From: Gammaproteobacteria bacterium
Lineage (GTDB): Bacteria; Pseudomonadota; Gammaproteobacteria; Acidiferrobacterales; SPGG2
DNA length: 37,759 nucleotides
Reading direction: 5' to 3'
Assembly: GCA_029861845.1 (NCBI GenBank)
Contig: JAOTYM010000036.1
Location: 1-37,759, forward strand
Positions within the stretch are counted from its first letter, which is position 1, and each line of letters opens with the position of its first letter. Made by a program: the position numbers and the translations under genes. Positions 8,010 to 16,914 of this stretch are shown in pieces. The notes beneath the pieces were generated by a model. The model did no database searches. It saw only the letters and a program-made list of their open reading frames with translations, and was not told where the DNA came from.

Positions 8010-8777
8010 ATGACGTGGATAACCGATCCTCAAATTTGGGTTGCTCTTGTCACACTAACGGCCCTAGAAATCGTACTGGGCATCGATAACATCATTTTTA
8101 TTTCTATACTGGCGGGCAAGCTGCCTGGTCGTCAGCGCGAGCGAGCCCGCAGAATCGGTCTAGCATTGGCAATGGTCACGCGGATCGCGCTTTTGTTCTC
8201 ACTCACATGGATGATGCGCCTGACCAAGCCCTGGTTCTACGTATTCGGTGAGGCGATCTCGGGTCGTGATGTCATACTCATCATCGGCGGTTTGTTCTTG
8301 ATCGCCAAGAGCACCTTAGAAATTCATGACAAGCTCGAAGGCGAAGAAGGCCAGGCGGCGGCCCGCATTCCCGCGTCCTTTGCTGGCATAATCATCCAGA
8401 TAGCGTTGCTGGACATCGTTTTTTCTCTGGACTCGGTCATTACCGCCATCGGCATGGTCAACATATTCGGCGTTATGGTGGCGGCAATCGTGATAGCGAC
8501 TATTTTCATGATCCTATTCGCGCGGACCGTAGGCGATTTTGTCGATCGTCATCCAACCGTGAAGGTGCTGGCGCTCAGTTTTCTCGTGCTAATTGGTGTG
8601 GTACTGGTGGGCGATGGCCTTGATATGCACGTACCTAAGGGATACATATACTTCGCTATGGCTTTCTCTGTGTGTGTGGAGATGCTCAACTTGAAAATTC
8701 GTCGCCGCCGCGTTTCGCCCGTAAGGCTGCGTCGACCTTATTCTAAACACGGTCGTACGACAAGAAAGAGGAAGTGA
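8010..8777 (+). CDS. TerC-family integral membrane protein
   Basis: Seven-helix inner-membrane protein of the TerC/Alx/YoaE group, 255 residues. Relatives are linked to manganese export and metalation of secreted proteins, or to tellurium resistance. The start ATG 8010 has CAGGAGA six bases upstream, so the longer open frame from 7944 is rejected. The family motif LEIVLGIDNIIFISIL near residues 18-33 carries the membrane-embedded Glu and Asp-Asn. The second half contains the repeat-related LLDIVFSLDSVITAIGM near residues 131-147, again with an acidic residue in a membrane helix. The C-terminal 25 residues are strongly basic (Arg-rich). Here it stands alone; the metal cannot be told from sequence. 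Confidence 0.9.
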   Translation: MTWITDPQIWVALVTLTALEIVLGIDNIIFISILAGKLPGRQRERARRIGLALAMVTRIALLFSLTWMMRLTKPWFYVFGEAISGRDVILIIGGLFLIAKSTLEIHDKLEGEEGQAAARIPASFAGIIIQIALLDIVFSLDSVITAIGMVNIFGVMVAAIVIATIFMILFARTVGDFVDRHPTVKVLALSFLVLIGVVLVGDGLDMHVPKGYIYFAMAFSVCVEMLNLKIRRRRVSPVRLRRPYSKHGRTTRKRK

Positions 8778-8898
8778 ACGCTTAGGAGATAAACCATCGT
8801 TACGGCCAGTGGACACCAAGAAGTTTTGACTTAACAATGTCTGTATAGCGGGTTATTGGTCAGATGTATCATGACCTTGGTAAACGAGGAACCCTAAA

Positions 8899-9684
8899 AT
8901 GGAACACAGGACACTGATCGTCCTTGCGTTTATTCTGCTCATTGGTGCCTGCGCGACGGTGCCAGAGACCGGGCGCAAGCAGCTGCTGTTAATTACATCC
9001 ACAGAAGAGACCTCTCTCGGTTTGAGCGAGTTTGAGAAGCTTAAAAAAGCTAAGCCGATCTCGCAAAACGCATCGCTGAGGACAATGGTCGAGCGGGTCG
9101 GCATGCGTATTGCCTCGGTAGCACCATTGCCCAATGCCCGCTGGGAATTTGTCCTGTTCGAAGACCCAAAAACGCCGAATGCCTTCTGCCTTCCCGGTGG
9201 CAAGGTTGGGATATTTACGGGGCTTTTGCCCATTGCCCGTGATGATGCTGGGTTGGCAACCGTTATTGGTCACGAGGTCGCGCATGCGGTAGCGCGCCAC
9301 GGCGCCGAACGAATTTCGGAAGGACTGTTGCTTGAGTTTGGTGGACAAATCCTGCAGACAGCGCTTCGCACCCGTCCCGACGCGGCAAAGTCATTGATCC
9401 TTGGCGCGTACGGTATCGGCGGCGAACTCGCCGTCAGTTTGCCGCACTCTCGCAAGCAAGAACTTGAGGCAGACCACTTAGGCTTACTCTACATGGCCCG
9501 TGGTGGCTATGATCCGCGAGAAGCACTTTCTTTCTGGGAGCGATTCAGTGCCTATGGCAAACAAAGCGGGGGTCGTTCTGTGGAGTTTCTTAGTACGCAC
9601 CCGTTGGACGAGCGACGCATGGCCGAGCTAGAAAAGCTCATGCCGCAGGCGTTGCAAGATTACGCCAAAACGAAAACGCAATAG
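8899..9684 (+). CDS. M48-family zinc metalloprotease, lipoprotein
   Basis: Periplasmic, lipid-anchored metallopeptidase of the LoiP/YcaL/BepA type, 261 residues. The signal peptide ends in lipobox LIGAC with Cys18; the +2 residue is Ala, compatible with sorting to the outer membrane. The zinc site HEVAH has His125, Glu126 and His129, and the third ligand is Glu188 in SRKQELEADHLG. The C-terminal part includes STHPLDERRM, typical of M48 envelope proteases. The CGAGGA ribosome site at 8885-8890 supports ATG 8899. Relatives degrade misassembled outer-membrane proteins. No TPR repeats follow, so it is the short LoiP-like form and not BepA. It stands alone and converges on the SOD gene. Confidence 0.92.
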   Translation: MEHRTLIVLAFILLIGACATVPETGRKQLLLITSTEETSLGLSEFEKLKKAKPISQNASLRTMVERVGMRIASVAPLPNARWEFVLFEDPKTPNAFCLPGGKVGIFTGLLPIARDDAGLATVIGHEVAHAVARHGAERISEGLLLEFGGQILQTALRTRPDAAKSLILGAYGIGGELAVSLPHSRKQELEADHLGLLYMARGGYDPREALSFWERFSAYGKQSGGRSVEFLSTHPLDERRMAELEKLMPQALQDYAKTKTQ

Positions 9685-9737
9685 GAAGCTGCCGGACGCC
9701 TCGTGAGCTGGCGCAACCACCAGCCCTATTGCCGGCA

Positions 9738-9766
9738 GGGGTTGGGAGGACAAGCCCGCCAACCCC
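9738..9766. other. Stem-loop between convergent M48 and SOD-like genes
   Basis: An 8-bp GC-rich inverted repeat (GGGGTTGG at 9738-9745, CCAACCCC at 9759-9766) lies in the 91-base gap between two convergent stops. No T-tract follows on either strand, so a classical terminator is doubtful, but a bidirectional transcript-end structure is plausible. Confidence 0.5.
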
Positions 9767-9775
9767 GTCCGCGCC

Positions 9776-10294
9776 CTACTGCGCTTTGATTATGCCACAG
9801 GCAATGCGTGCCCCGGCCCCACCGATCGGCTGGGTCAGGTGATCATCAGGATTCTCATGAATAACCAGCGCCGAACCATCCTTATCAAGCAGCGGTGCTG
9901 TACCTCGATCGAGCGACACCAGCGTAGTATAGAACTCCGCTCTGGCAGACCGGTCGGCGGCGACAAAAAAATTCGGCAGGTCGCCGCGTTCAGGCCCTTC
10001 GGGATTGAACAGCCCATGTTGACGCTTGTGTGGGTTGACATGTCCCTTTGCAGCCGCAAACTCGGGCTCGCACTTGCCGACGTTATGCAAATGAATCGCA
10101 TGCGTACCCGGTGTCAGGCTAGTAATCTCAAGCATGATAAGGACACCGGTTGGAGCAGCTCGTAAAGTGGCATTGCCGATTACCGCCCCGTTTTGGTCAA
10201 CGATCTCGGCCGTTGCCCGGTCGGCCCCCGCCGAACCCGAAAAAGGGATCAAACCTAAAATACCGATAACAATCGCTAACAATATTCTTTTCAT
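9776..10294 (-). CDS. sodC: Cu/Zn superoxide dismutase family protein, exported
   Basis: Periplasmic Cu/Zn superoxide dismutase-like protein, 172 residues with a signal peptide (about 1-24, ending SGSAGA). The enzyme would convert superoxide to oxygen and hydrogen peroxide. Copper ligands are present: His68 and His70 in HAIHLHNVGKC, bridging His85, and His146 in VIHENPDDH. The disulfide cysteines (Cys75 and Cys166) and the G-GARIACGII end are conserved. Of the zinc ligands His85, His93 and Asp105 are present, but the His expected three residues before the Asp is Glu102 (GPERGDLPN). Zinc binding may be weakened or use a carboxylate. A GGAGAGG-type ribosome site just upstream supports ATG 10294. 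Monocistronic. Confidence 0.9.
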   Translation of the reverse strand: MKRILLAIVIGILGLIPFSGSAGADRATAEIVDQNGAVIGNATLRAAPTGVLIMLEITSLTPGTHAIHLHNVGKCEPEFAAAKGHVNPHKRQHGLFNPEGPERGDLPNFFVAADRSARAEFYTTLVSLDRGTAPLLDKDGSALVIHENPDDHLTQPIGGAGARIACGIIKAQ

Positions 10295-10435
10295 TCCACC
10301 TCTCCAAGATTCAGTTTATGGGTAAATATTAAAACAAAATAAGGATAACGTAACATCTTTGTGGACTAGCTGTAATCGTGCTCGCAACGTATGATTCGAT
10401 GGACATCGCGAAAGACGAGATCGCATATCCCACTC

Positions 10436-12982
10436 ATGGAATACAACATCTTCCGGTACATCCTACGACACAGTAAGCGGGAACAATTGGTTATTGTTGT
10501 TCTTACGAGCTTATCGTTACCGTTCTACTATGTCTCTCTGGAGATTCCAAAACTCATAATAAACAAGGCCTTGGGCGCAGATGTAGAACATTTCCCCCAT
10601 GCATTGAACCTGTTCGGCCATGAAATCGTACGGCTCGGGCAAATACCGTGGTTGTTATTGCTGTGCCTTATCTTCCTGTTTGCCGTGCTGGTAACAGGTG
10701 GACTCAAATACCAGCTGAATGTGTACAAGGGGTTACTCGGAGAGCGTCTTTTGCGTCAGCTACGGCTGCAACTGTGTAGCCGTATCCTACGATTTCCGCT
10801 CGCACATTTCCGGAAAGTTTCGCCTGGAGAACTGAACGCCATGATTACTGCCGAGGTCGAGCCACTCGGTGGGTTCATCGGTGATGCATTTGCCGTTCCC
10901 TTGCTCCAGGGCGGGTTGTTGCTTACTGCTATGCTGTTTATTTTTGTGCAAGACCCAGTGCTGGGGGTAGCGGCAATCGCACTATTTCCAGTGCAGGGCT
11001 ACGTCATTCCAAAGCTTCGGCGTGAGGTCTTGGAGCTAAGTCGCGAGCGGGTCAAGGAAGTACGTAAGTTGTCAACGAGGATTGACGATACGGTGGCGAT
11101 GACGCGAGAAATTCGAACCAACGCCGTAGCTGCGCATGAGTTGTCTGCGCTGGATAAACACCTGGCACGGCTGTTGGACATTCGCTTCCGAATCTTTCGT
11201 AGAAAGTTTTTTGTCAAGTTCCTAAATAACTTTCTGTTTCAGCTCACGCCTTTTCTATTTTTGTTGGTCGGCGGTTACCTTGTCATCCAGGGTGAGCTGA
11301 CCATCGGTGCGTTGGTAGCTGTACTTGCCGCTTATAAGGATTTGCCGCCGCCGGCAAAGGAGCTGCTGGATTACTACCAAGAACAGCAAGATGCCTACAT
11401 CAAGTATGAGCAGGTGATCGCTCAGTTTACGCCGCCCGGAATGTACGCGCCGGAGTTCGTCGCAATCTCCGAGATTTCCAGCGAATTGGTCGAGAGCGAC
11501 ATCGTTGTCAGCGACCTGACGGTTATAGAAGACGACGTTAACGTTATTGAAGGTATCTCTTTCACAGCACAGTCCAACGAACATGTCGCTATTCTTGGTG
11601 CCAGTGATCGTCCCGGCCAAACACTAGCGCAAGCGCTCGTTCGATTGGTCGTGCCCACACACGGAACGATTTCGGTTGGCGATCAGAAGCTCGACCGCCT
11701 TTCGCCGGCGCAAGTTGGGCGAACGTTCGGTTACTTGGATTCGGAGCCAGGATTTCTCACTGGCACGATTGCGGAAAATCTGTTCTATGGACGCGATACA
11801 AGTGTAAGCCAGGCCAGCCGCGAAGAGGCGATGCGGATGCTCAAGCTGGTTGAGTTGGAGAACGACATGTATCAGTTCGGACTCCAGGCTGTTATCAATT
11901 CTGAGCAATATTCGGAGCTCACGCAACGGCTTGTCGAGGCACGGCGCCTGCTGCATACAAAATTGGGTCATGCCGCGGCCGGCGCCTTGTTTGAGCCTTT
12001 CGATCGGCGCAAATACTGTGCGCACGCAAGTATTGCCGAGAACCTGTTATTCGGTGAGCCGATTAATGATACCTTTGCAGCGAGCCGACTTGTAGAAAGC
12101 AGATATGTCATGCGGTCGCTCAAACGGGCTAAGGTGATGCCCGATCTGATCCGGCTTGGTTGCGAAGCCGCGACGATCAGTCAGCACGCGCATGTCAGCG
12201 ATGGCAAAATACCGCGGGATGCAGAAGGGCAGAGTTTGGTTCATGCTGACGATTTGCCGCTTTTGCGCGGCATTCCCGAGCGTGTGGCCTCTGATGGAAT
12301 CAAAACACTGTCAAAATCAGAACGGCAGTTGGTTTTATCGATATCGTTCAAACTGATTGCAAGTCGCCATCAGTTTTGCGTTATCGACAAAGCAATACAG
12401 TCCCGGGTTTTGAATGCGAGAGCAGCACTTGCCGAAGAGCTACCGAGTTCACTCCGTGGCCACATCGCGTTTTTCGATCCCGAGTCCTTTAACACGGCGC
12501 TTACGATTCAAGACAATTTACTTTTCGGTAGACTGATGGAGGAACAACCGCATACCGTGAAGGCAGTAAGCACCGTGATTCATGAGGTAGTGGACGAGCT
12601 TAGTCTGCGCGCGCCGATCACCGATGCCGGTCTCGCCTTCCATGTCGGTGTCGGTGGTCGACGATTACAAGATTCACAGCGACAACGAATCGCAATCGCC
12701 CGTGTGCTACTGAAACGGCCGCAAGTGCTCATCGCTTGCCGCGCCACCAACGAAGTCGATAGCGTCATGGAAGAAAGGATCGTGGGCAACGTCGCGCAGG
12801 AACTTAGAGAACGTTGCATGATATGGGTGCTTGATAGAGACGTTCTCGCACGGTATTTTGATAAAGTCCTCGTATTGCAACACGGGCGCCTGGTCGCTGG
12901 GGACGCGTCTAGCGAATTGCGGGGTCAGCAAATACATCCGCCGCAAACATCAACTTGCAAGCGGGTGATCGATCATGAATGA
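10436..12982 (+). CDS. ABC exporter-like fusion (membrane domain plus enlarged, degenerate nucleotide-binding region)
   Basis: Polytopic inner-membrane protein of 848 residues. The first 320 residues are a type-IV ABC-exporter membrane domain with about six helices and conserved loops (FPLAHFRKVSPGELNAMI, EVEPLGGFIGD). The next 480 residues are about twice the size of a normal nucleotide-binding domain. Its ATPase motifs are recognisable but broken: the Walker A position reads GASDRPGQT (388-396, Lys replaced by Gly), the signature reads LQDSQ (744-748), Walker B plus catalytic Glu reads LIACRAT (Asp to Cys, Glu to Arg, near 768), and the switch His is Asp800. The block ending ENLxxG occurs three times (442-452, 530-540, 688-698). 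Standard exporters have one, so the region seems to contain internal duplications; I recall uncharacterised proteobacterial proteins of similar size and layout. ATP hydrolysis is unlikely. ATG 10436 fits the family start; the frame also opens at ATG 10391. Neither has a clear ribosome site. Confidence 0.82.
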   Translation: MEYNIFRYILRHSKREQLVIVVLTSLSLPFYYVSLEIPKLIINKALGADVEHFPHALNLFGHEIVRLGQIPWLLLLCLIFLFAVLVTGGLKYQLNVYKGLLGERLLRQLRLQLCSRILRFPLAHFRKVSPGELNAMITAEVEPLGGFIGDAFAVPLLQGGLLLTAMLFIFVQDPVLGVAAIALFPVQGYVIPKLRREVLELSRERVKEVRKLSTRIDDTVAMTREIRTNAVAAHELSALDKHLARLLDIRFRIFRRKFFVKFLNNFLFQLTPFLFLLVGGYLVIQGELTIGALVAVLAAYKDLPPPAKELLDYYQEQQDAYIKYEQVIAQFTPPGMYAPEFVAISEISSELVESDIVVSDLTVIEDDVNVIEGISFTAQSNEHVAILGASDRPGQTLAQALVRLVVPTHGTISVGDQKLDRLSPAQVGRTFGYLDSEPGFLTGTIAENLFYGRDTSVSQASREEAMRMLKLVELENDMYQFGLQAVINSEQYSELTQRLVEARRLLHTKLGHAAAGALFEPFDRRKYCAHASIAENLLFGEPINDTFAASRLVESRYVMRSLKRAKVMPDLIRLGCEAATISQHAHVSDGKIPRDAEGQSLVHADDLPLLRGIPERVASDGIKTLSKSERQLVLSISFKLIASRHQFCVIDKAIQSRVLNARAALAEELPSSLRGHIAFFDPESFNTALTIQDNLLFGRLMEEQPHTVKAVSTVIHEVVDELSLRAPITDAGLAFHVGVGGRRLQDSQRQRIAIARVLLKRPQVLIACRATNEVDSVMEERIVGNVAQELRERCMIWVLDRDVLARYFDKVLVLQHGRLVAGDASSELRGQQIHPPQTSTCKRVIDHE

Positions 12983-13066
12983 TGTTCGTGTTCAACCCGG
13001 TAGTGGCGCAAGCTTCGCAGTCCCAATTTTTCTCCTACCAGTTATTTTGCGGATGTGTAAAAAAGC

Positions 13067-13981
13067 TCAGAGGCTCGTCGCGTTCTCATCGTTGAGTAGT
13101 TGTGCAAGAATAGGCTTGCTTGCTTCGCCAAAATAAATGGATCTGTGGGGAAACGGGATCTCTATTCCCTCGCGATCGAACGCCTGCTTCAACCGCCGGC
13201 GATACTCGCGCCCGACCTCCCATTGCTTGATTGGCATGGTCTTGAGCCGAGCCTTGATCACCACCGCCGAATCAGCGAAGTCGTCGACGCCCAGAACCTC
13301 GATGTCTTGGATCATCAAGGCGCCAAAATACTCATCGGCTCGCATGTCCGCGGCTACCTGGCGCATGACATCCATGACCTTGTCTACATCCTCTTTGTAA
13401 GCGACCCCCATGTCCAAGACAAAGGCTGACCACTCTTGCGTCATGTTTGAAAGTGTACTTACGGTACCGTTGGGAAAAACGTGAACGACACCGGAAAGGT
13501 CGCGCAGCACAATGGTGCGAAAGTTCATTTTCTCTACGACCCCACCCGTGCCGTTGACGATCGCCACATCACCTACGCGGACCTGGTTTTCTAGGATCAT
13601 GAAAAACCCAGAAATGACGTCACGCACAAGGTTTTGTGCACCAAAGCCCACTGCTAGACCAAGGATGCCCGCGCTCGCCAGGAGCGGGCCGATCTCCACG
13701 CCAACTTCGCGCAGTACAATTAAGATCACAACAATCCACAAGGCTATTGATACGGCCTGACGCAACAGGCGTACGAGTGTCTCCACACGTTTGGACGACT
13801 CCGTCGGCACTTCGCCTTCGGTCCGTGCTCGATCGATCAGCTTTGTGGTGAGCCGGCGCAGGCCCATCTTGACAGCGTACATGACGATCCATGCGACGAT
13901 GAGAATTAATAGCATTCGTGATGCGGACGTTATTACGGTTTCCCAGTTAACCTCTAGCAATAGGCGTTTAATGAGATCCAT
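13067..13981 (-). CDS. MscS-family mechanosensitive channel (short form)
   Basis: Small-conductance mechanosensitive channel of 304 residues, expected to open under membrane tension and release solutes during hypo-osmotic shock. The start ATG 13981 is fixed by a perfect AGGAGG (plus-strand 13990-13995) eight bases upstream; the open frame to 13990 is not used. There are three predicted helices: about 20-38, 75-95 and the pore helix near 100-125 (SAGILGLAVGFGAQNLVRDVI). These are followed by the beta domain (GDVAIVNGTGGVVEKMNFR) and the C-terminal alpha/beta vestibule ending near IEIPFPHRSIYFGE. It is the last gene of a minus-strand group corA-type / MscS-type / MscS-type, 86 bases after its MscS neighbour. 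Confidence 0.92.
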   Translation of the reverse strand: MDLIKRLLLEVNWETVITSASRMLLILIVAWIVMYAVKMGLRRLTTKLIDRARTEGEVPTESSKRVETLVRLLRQAVSIALWIVVILIVLREVGVEIGPLLASAGILGLAVGFGAQNLVRDVISGFFMILENQVRVGDVAIVNGTGGVVEKMNFRTIVLRDLSGVVHVFPNGTVSTLSNMTQEWSAFVLDMGVAYKEDVDKVMDVMRQVAADMRADEYFGALMIQDIEVLGVDDFADSAVVIKARLKTMPIKQWEVGREYRRRLKQAFDREGIEIPFPHRSIYFGEASKPILAQLLNDENATSL

Positions 13982-14067
13982 ACCTCGCACCTCCTGGACG
14001 ATTATCTTTATGTATCATGAGAGCTCACAGTGCCAAGACCTGAGTGATTGAGCAGCGAACACCTAGT

Positions 14068-15402
14068 CTACAAGCCGGATTTACTTGATAAGGCTAGGTT
14101 CCGGGTTGCGTTGGCGTCAAAACCGCTTCGCAGATGCAAGTCTCTCTGCGGGTAGGGGATTTCGATACCGTGCTGGTGAAACTTGTGCCACACACGTAGC
14201 AACACCGCGCTTTTAACGTTTGAGATTCCCTTCTGCGGATCGTTTATCCAGAACCTGATCTCGATATCTACCGAGCTATCACCGAAGCCTTTGAGCAGGC
14301 AAGCTGTTTTCGGCTCCTTGAGTACACGCTCGGTCTCGGCCGCAGCTTCCAGGCACAGCGTCATGGCTTTCTCGACATCAGATTGGTAATGAACACCTAT
14401 GGGTATCTTGAGCCTTAGCAAGTTGTCGCTGTATGACCAGTTCTCGACGCGTTGGGTAATCAAGTCCTCGTTAGGGATAAGATGCTCAGTGCCATCGCGT
14501 GTTACCACCGAGGCGTAACGCGCGCCCAGAAAGCTCACCCAACCATAGGTGTTGTTAACCGCAATAACGTCGCCCGGCTTGATAGACTTGTCTAGCAGCA
14601 ACATGATGCCACTGAATAGATTGGAGACCGATTTCTGTAAACCCAGGCCGATACCGACGCCCAGGGCACCACCAAACACCGCAAAGACCGTTATGTCGAT
14701 CCCAACACTGGCAACGGCTACGACCACCGCCATCGTGATCAACCCGATCTTGACAAACTTGCTCAACAGCACTTGAACCGCCGGCGTCAAATTCTCCGAT
14801 CGGCTGAAGCGCGCCTCCAGCAGTCGGGACACCGCGGTAGCGACCCATATTAGGATGACAAACCATAGGACACCCTTGAGGACGGTAAGGGCAGAGATAC
14901 GCAGTGCGCCGGCCGTTAATGCGAGGCTATCGAGCAAGGCAAGCGTTGGCTTGAGCAAGCGAAGAATATTCAAGGCAGCAATTGTCCAGGCCAGGACGGC
15001 GATGAATCTGGCCCAGACCGGATCACGAATCAGCTGCGTGCTCATACGCACGATAACCCACGCTGTCAGTAGGCTGCCTACGGTTTTTATTCCATGATGT
15101 GGCCAACCTGCTTCTGCCGCAATCAGCAGTGAAAGCCAAAGCATAACCAGAGCGACAATGGGGAAGACCAGCAGCCTTAGAACGTTGGCTGCCTTCTGTG
15201 AGAGCAGCCTGAAGTCAGGGCTTTCGCCTTTTGCGATCAACCAACGTTGGATACTGGGTGCGAGATAATAGGCCGATACAAAGACAATCGTAACTAGGGC
15301 GACTTGTGTCAAGCTACTGACAACCAGCACGTTTTTTGCCAACCATTGTTGTCCCTGTGACAACCAAGCGTGCATGTCTATCGAATCAACAAGCTGTTCC
15401 AT
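14068..15402 (-). CDS. MscS-family mechanosensitive channel (long form with extra N-terminal helices)
   Basis: MscS-type channel of 444 residues. The N-terminal half carries about five extra membrane helices (for example LTQVALVTIVFVSAYYLA near 31-48 and WARFIAVLAWTIAALNILRLL near 130-150) ahead of the core. The pore helix is FAVFGGALGVGIGLGLQKSVSNLFSGI near 240-265, then the beta domain DVIAVNNTYGWVSFLGARY and a C-terminal domain ending IPYPQRDLHL. A weak purine-rich site precedes ATG 15402. It starts 22 bases after the corA-type gene and is followed by another MscS gene, so the three are probably one transcript. The two MscS proteins are not close duplicates: core motifs and length differ. 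Confidence 0.92.
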   Translation of the reverse strand: MEQLVDSIDMHAWLSQGQQWLAKNVLVVSSLTQVALVTIVFVSAYYLAPSIQRWLIAKGESPDFRLLSQKAANVLRLLVFPIVALVMLWLSLLIAAEAGWPHHGIKTVGSLLTAWVIVRMSTQLIRDPVWARFIAVLAWTIAALNILRLLKPTLALLDSLALTAGALRISALTVLKGVLWFVILIWVATAVSRLLEARFSRSENLTPAVQVLLSKFVKIGLITMAVVVAVASVGIDITVFAVFGGALGVGIGLGLQKSVSNLFSGIMLLLDKSIKPGDVIAVNNTYGWVSFLGARYASVVTRDGTEHLIPNEDLITQRVENWSYSDNLLRLKIPIGVHYQSDVEKAMTLCLEAAAETERVLKEPKTACLLKGFGDSSVDIEIRFWINDPQKGISNVKSAVLLRVWHKFHQHGIEIPYPQRDLHLRSGFDANATRNLALSSKSGL

Positions 15403-15424
15403 TGTGTTTTCTCGTTCGTGGACT

Positions 15425-16399
15425 CTACAACCACTTTAATTTTCGGAAGATCACTAATAGTATCGCGACAATGATCGCCATAACAGCAAGCACAATGAAA
15501 TAGCCAACCGGCGATTTAAGCTCCGGCATGTTCTCGAAATTCATGCCGTAAATACCAGCCACGAAAGTAAGTGGTATGAAAATCGAGGCGACAATCGTAA
15601 GCACTTTCATGATGTTATTTAGGCGATGAGACGCAACCGATATATATCCATCCATAAGATCGGATGTCAGGTCATAATAAAGCGTTGCCAGGCTATTTAC
15701 CCGCTCGAGATTTTCGTACACGTCATTTAGAGCATGCTCTGTCTCGCCCGGTGGAAAAATAGCCGGCGGTGAGCGCCGCAATTTCGAGAATAGCTGTTCG
15801 TGATAGGTAAAAATACGACGAAGTTTTTTTAGGTTAGATTTATAGCTCATTAATTCCGCTAGCAACTCATCACCGGGAGTTCCAAGCATCAGTTCCTCCA
15901 TTTCTTCCAAGCGCTTTTCGACGCCGAGCAGGATCGGGAGATAACGGCCAACCATACGTAGGCACAGTGCGATGGCAAGTGCCGATGGACTCTGTGAAAC
16001 GTGTTGGTGTTCTCGTTCTTCGTCCGACCATAGGCCATCGATGCTGAGAGACACCTCCTTATGTCTTGTGACGAAAAACCGTTTGCCCGCAAACATCGCC
16101 AGCTGAATGGTTGCAAACTCAATACTCGTCGACTTCGCGTCGAGACCCTTCAGTAACAGAAAAAAATGGTCCCCGAATTCTTCCACTTTGGGTGGGTGAC
16201 GATCACGCTGGGCGTCTTGAATGGCGAGCGGATGTAGTCCGAATGCTTGTTGCATCAGCTGCTTTTCTTCGTCTTCATCATGGCCTGAAAAATCAACCCA
16301 GATGATAGCCTTTGGGTCGTCGTGCCAGGCACCAACGAGCTCCTTTCCGCCAGTCAACAGCTTTCCGCTGGCCGATTGGTACAACATTGCTCGTATCAT
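15425..16399 (-). CDS. CorA/ZntB-family divalent metal cation transporter
   Basis: Inner-membrane channel of the CorA family, 324 residues, which as a pentamer moves Mg2+ (or Zn2+/Co2+ in relatives). A large cytosolic domain (about 1-260) includes LHPLAIQDAQRDRHPPKVEEF, the willow-like helix region, and the long stalk helix. Two C-terminal helices follow: about 265-284 ending in the selectivity motif YGMNFENMPEL (GMN at 285-287), then a final helix and the basic end RKLKWL. The ATG 16399 has GGAGG seven bases upstream; the longer open frame to 16510 is not used. Head of the corA / MscS / MscS group. Mg2+ versus Zn2+ cannot be decided from the sequence alone. Confidence 0.92.
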   Translation of the reverse strand: MIRAMLYQSASGKLLTGGKELVGAWHDDPKAIIWVDFSGHDEDEEKQLMQQAFGLHPLAIQDAQRDRHPPKVEEFGDHFFLLLKGLDAKSTSIEFATIQLAMFAGKRFFVTRHKEVSLSIDGLWSDEEREHQHVSQSPSALAIALCLRMVGRYLPILLGVEKRLEEMEELMLGTPGDELLAELMSYKSNLKKLRRIFTYHEQLFSKLRRSPPAIFPPGETEHALNDVYENLERVNSLATLYYDLTSDLMDGYISVASHRLNNIMKVLTIVASIFIPLTFVAGIYGMNFENMPELKSPVGYFIVLAVMAIIVAILLVIFRKLKWL

Positions 16400-16556
16400 T
16401 CTTGAACCTCCACGATCCGGCTGACAGTGTACGCCGCACCAAAATGCTCGCCATTGAGTGGACCGTACTGGCGGTCCATGATTCTTACATGCTAGATTTA
16501 CTGGCAGCAAGTTAAAGCTGGAGTTCTCGCGGGTACTGTCTTAAGATCAAAATGCA

Positions 16557-16889
16557 TTGAACGTAACGCCGGTGAACATGCTGACAGGACGACCGGGTTT
16601 ATTAGCAGCGTTATCTGCATTTGCCCTTATTGTTGGCTTCTATCTGAGCTTGACTACCGGTCACGGTTCTTGGTTTTCAAGGTCAGGTGCCTTGATCGTC
16701 ATCCTGGGCGCGGTACAAGCATCCGGGCGCGTATTTAGTCACGAGAGCAGTCTCAGATACTCGCTCGAGCGGGTCTTCACGAGAGATGGTCTAAATTCAG
16801 AAAAAGTTAGCCTCATCTTGATTATTGTCGGGACCATGGTTTGGGCGTTTGGGGATCTCGTCGTTTATCTTATACCCCCGTCTTCTTGA
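16557..16889 (+). CDS. Small three-helix membrane protein, unknown function
   Basis: Not recognised. 110 residues from TTG 16557, or 103 from ATG 16578; no good ribosome site distinguishes these. Three predicted helices lie at about 14-35, 43-60 and 83-107, with a basic loop (SLRYSLERVFTRDGLNSEKV) between the second and third. It lies between the divergent corA-type gene and the convergent hsp20 gene and seems to be a single-gene unit. Function cannot be inferred. Confidence 0.6.
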   Translation: MNVTPVNMLTGRPGLLAALSAFALIVGFYLSLTTGHGSWFSRSGALIVILGAVQASGRVFSHESSLRYSLERVFTRDGLNSEKVSLILIIVGTMVWAFGDLVVYLIPPSS

Positions 16890-16914
16890 TCGATGTTCGC
16901 ATAACTGTACAAAT

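Noticed and set aside
12975..13139. Short frame starting ATG 12975 and overlapping the ABC-like gene stop, about 54 codons
   Set aside because: It runs into the antisense of the MscS gene end, has no recognisable domain beyond a short hydrophobic stretch, and lacks a ribosome site apart from possible coupling.
16400..16510. N-terminal extension of the corA-type frame
   Set aside because: GGAGG seven bases before ATG 16399 and the family start exclude the extra 37 residues.
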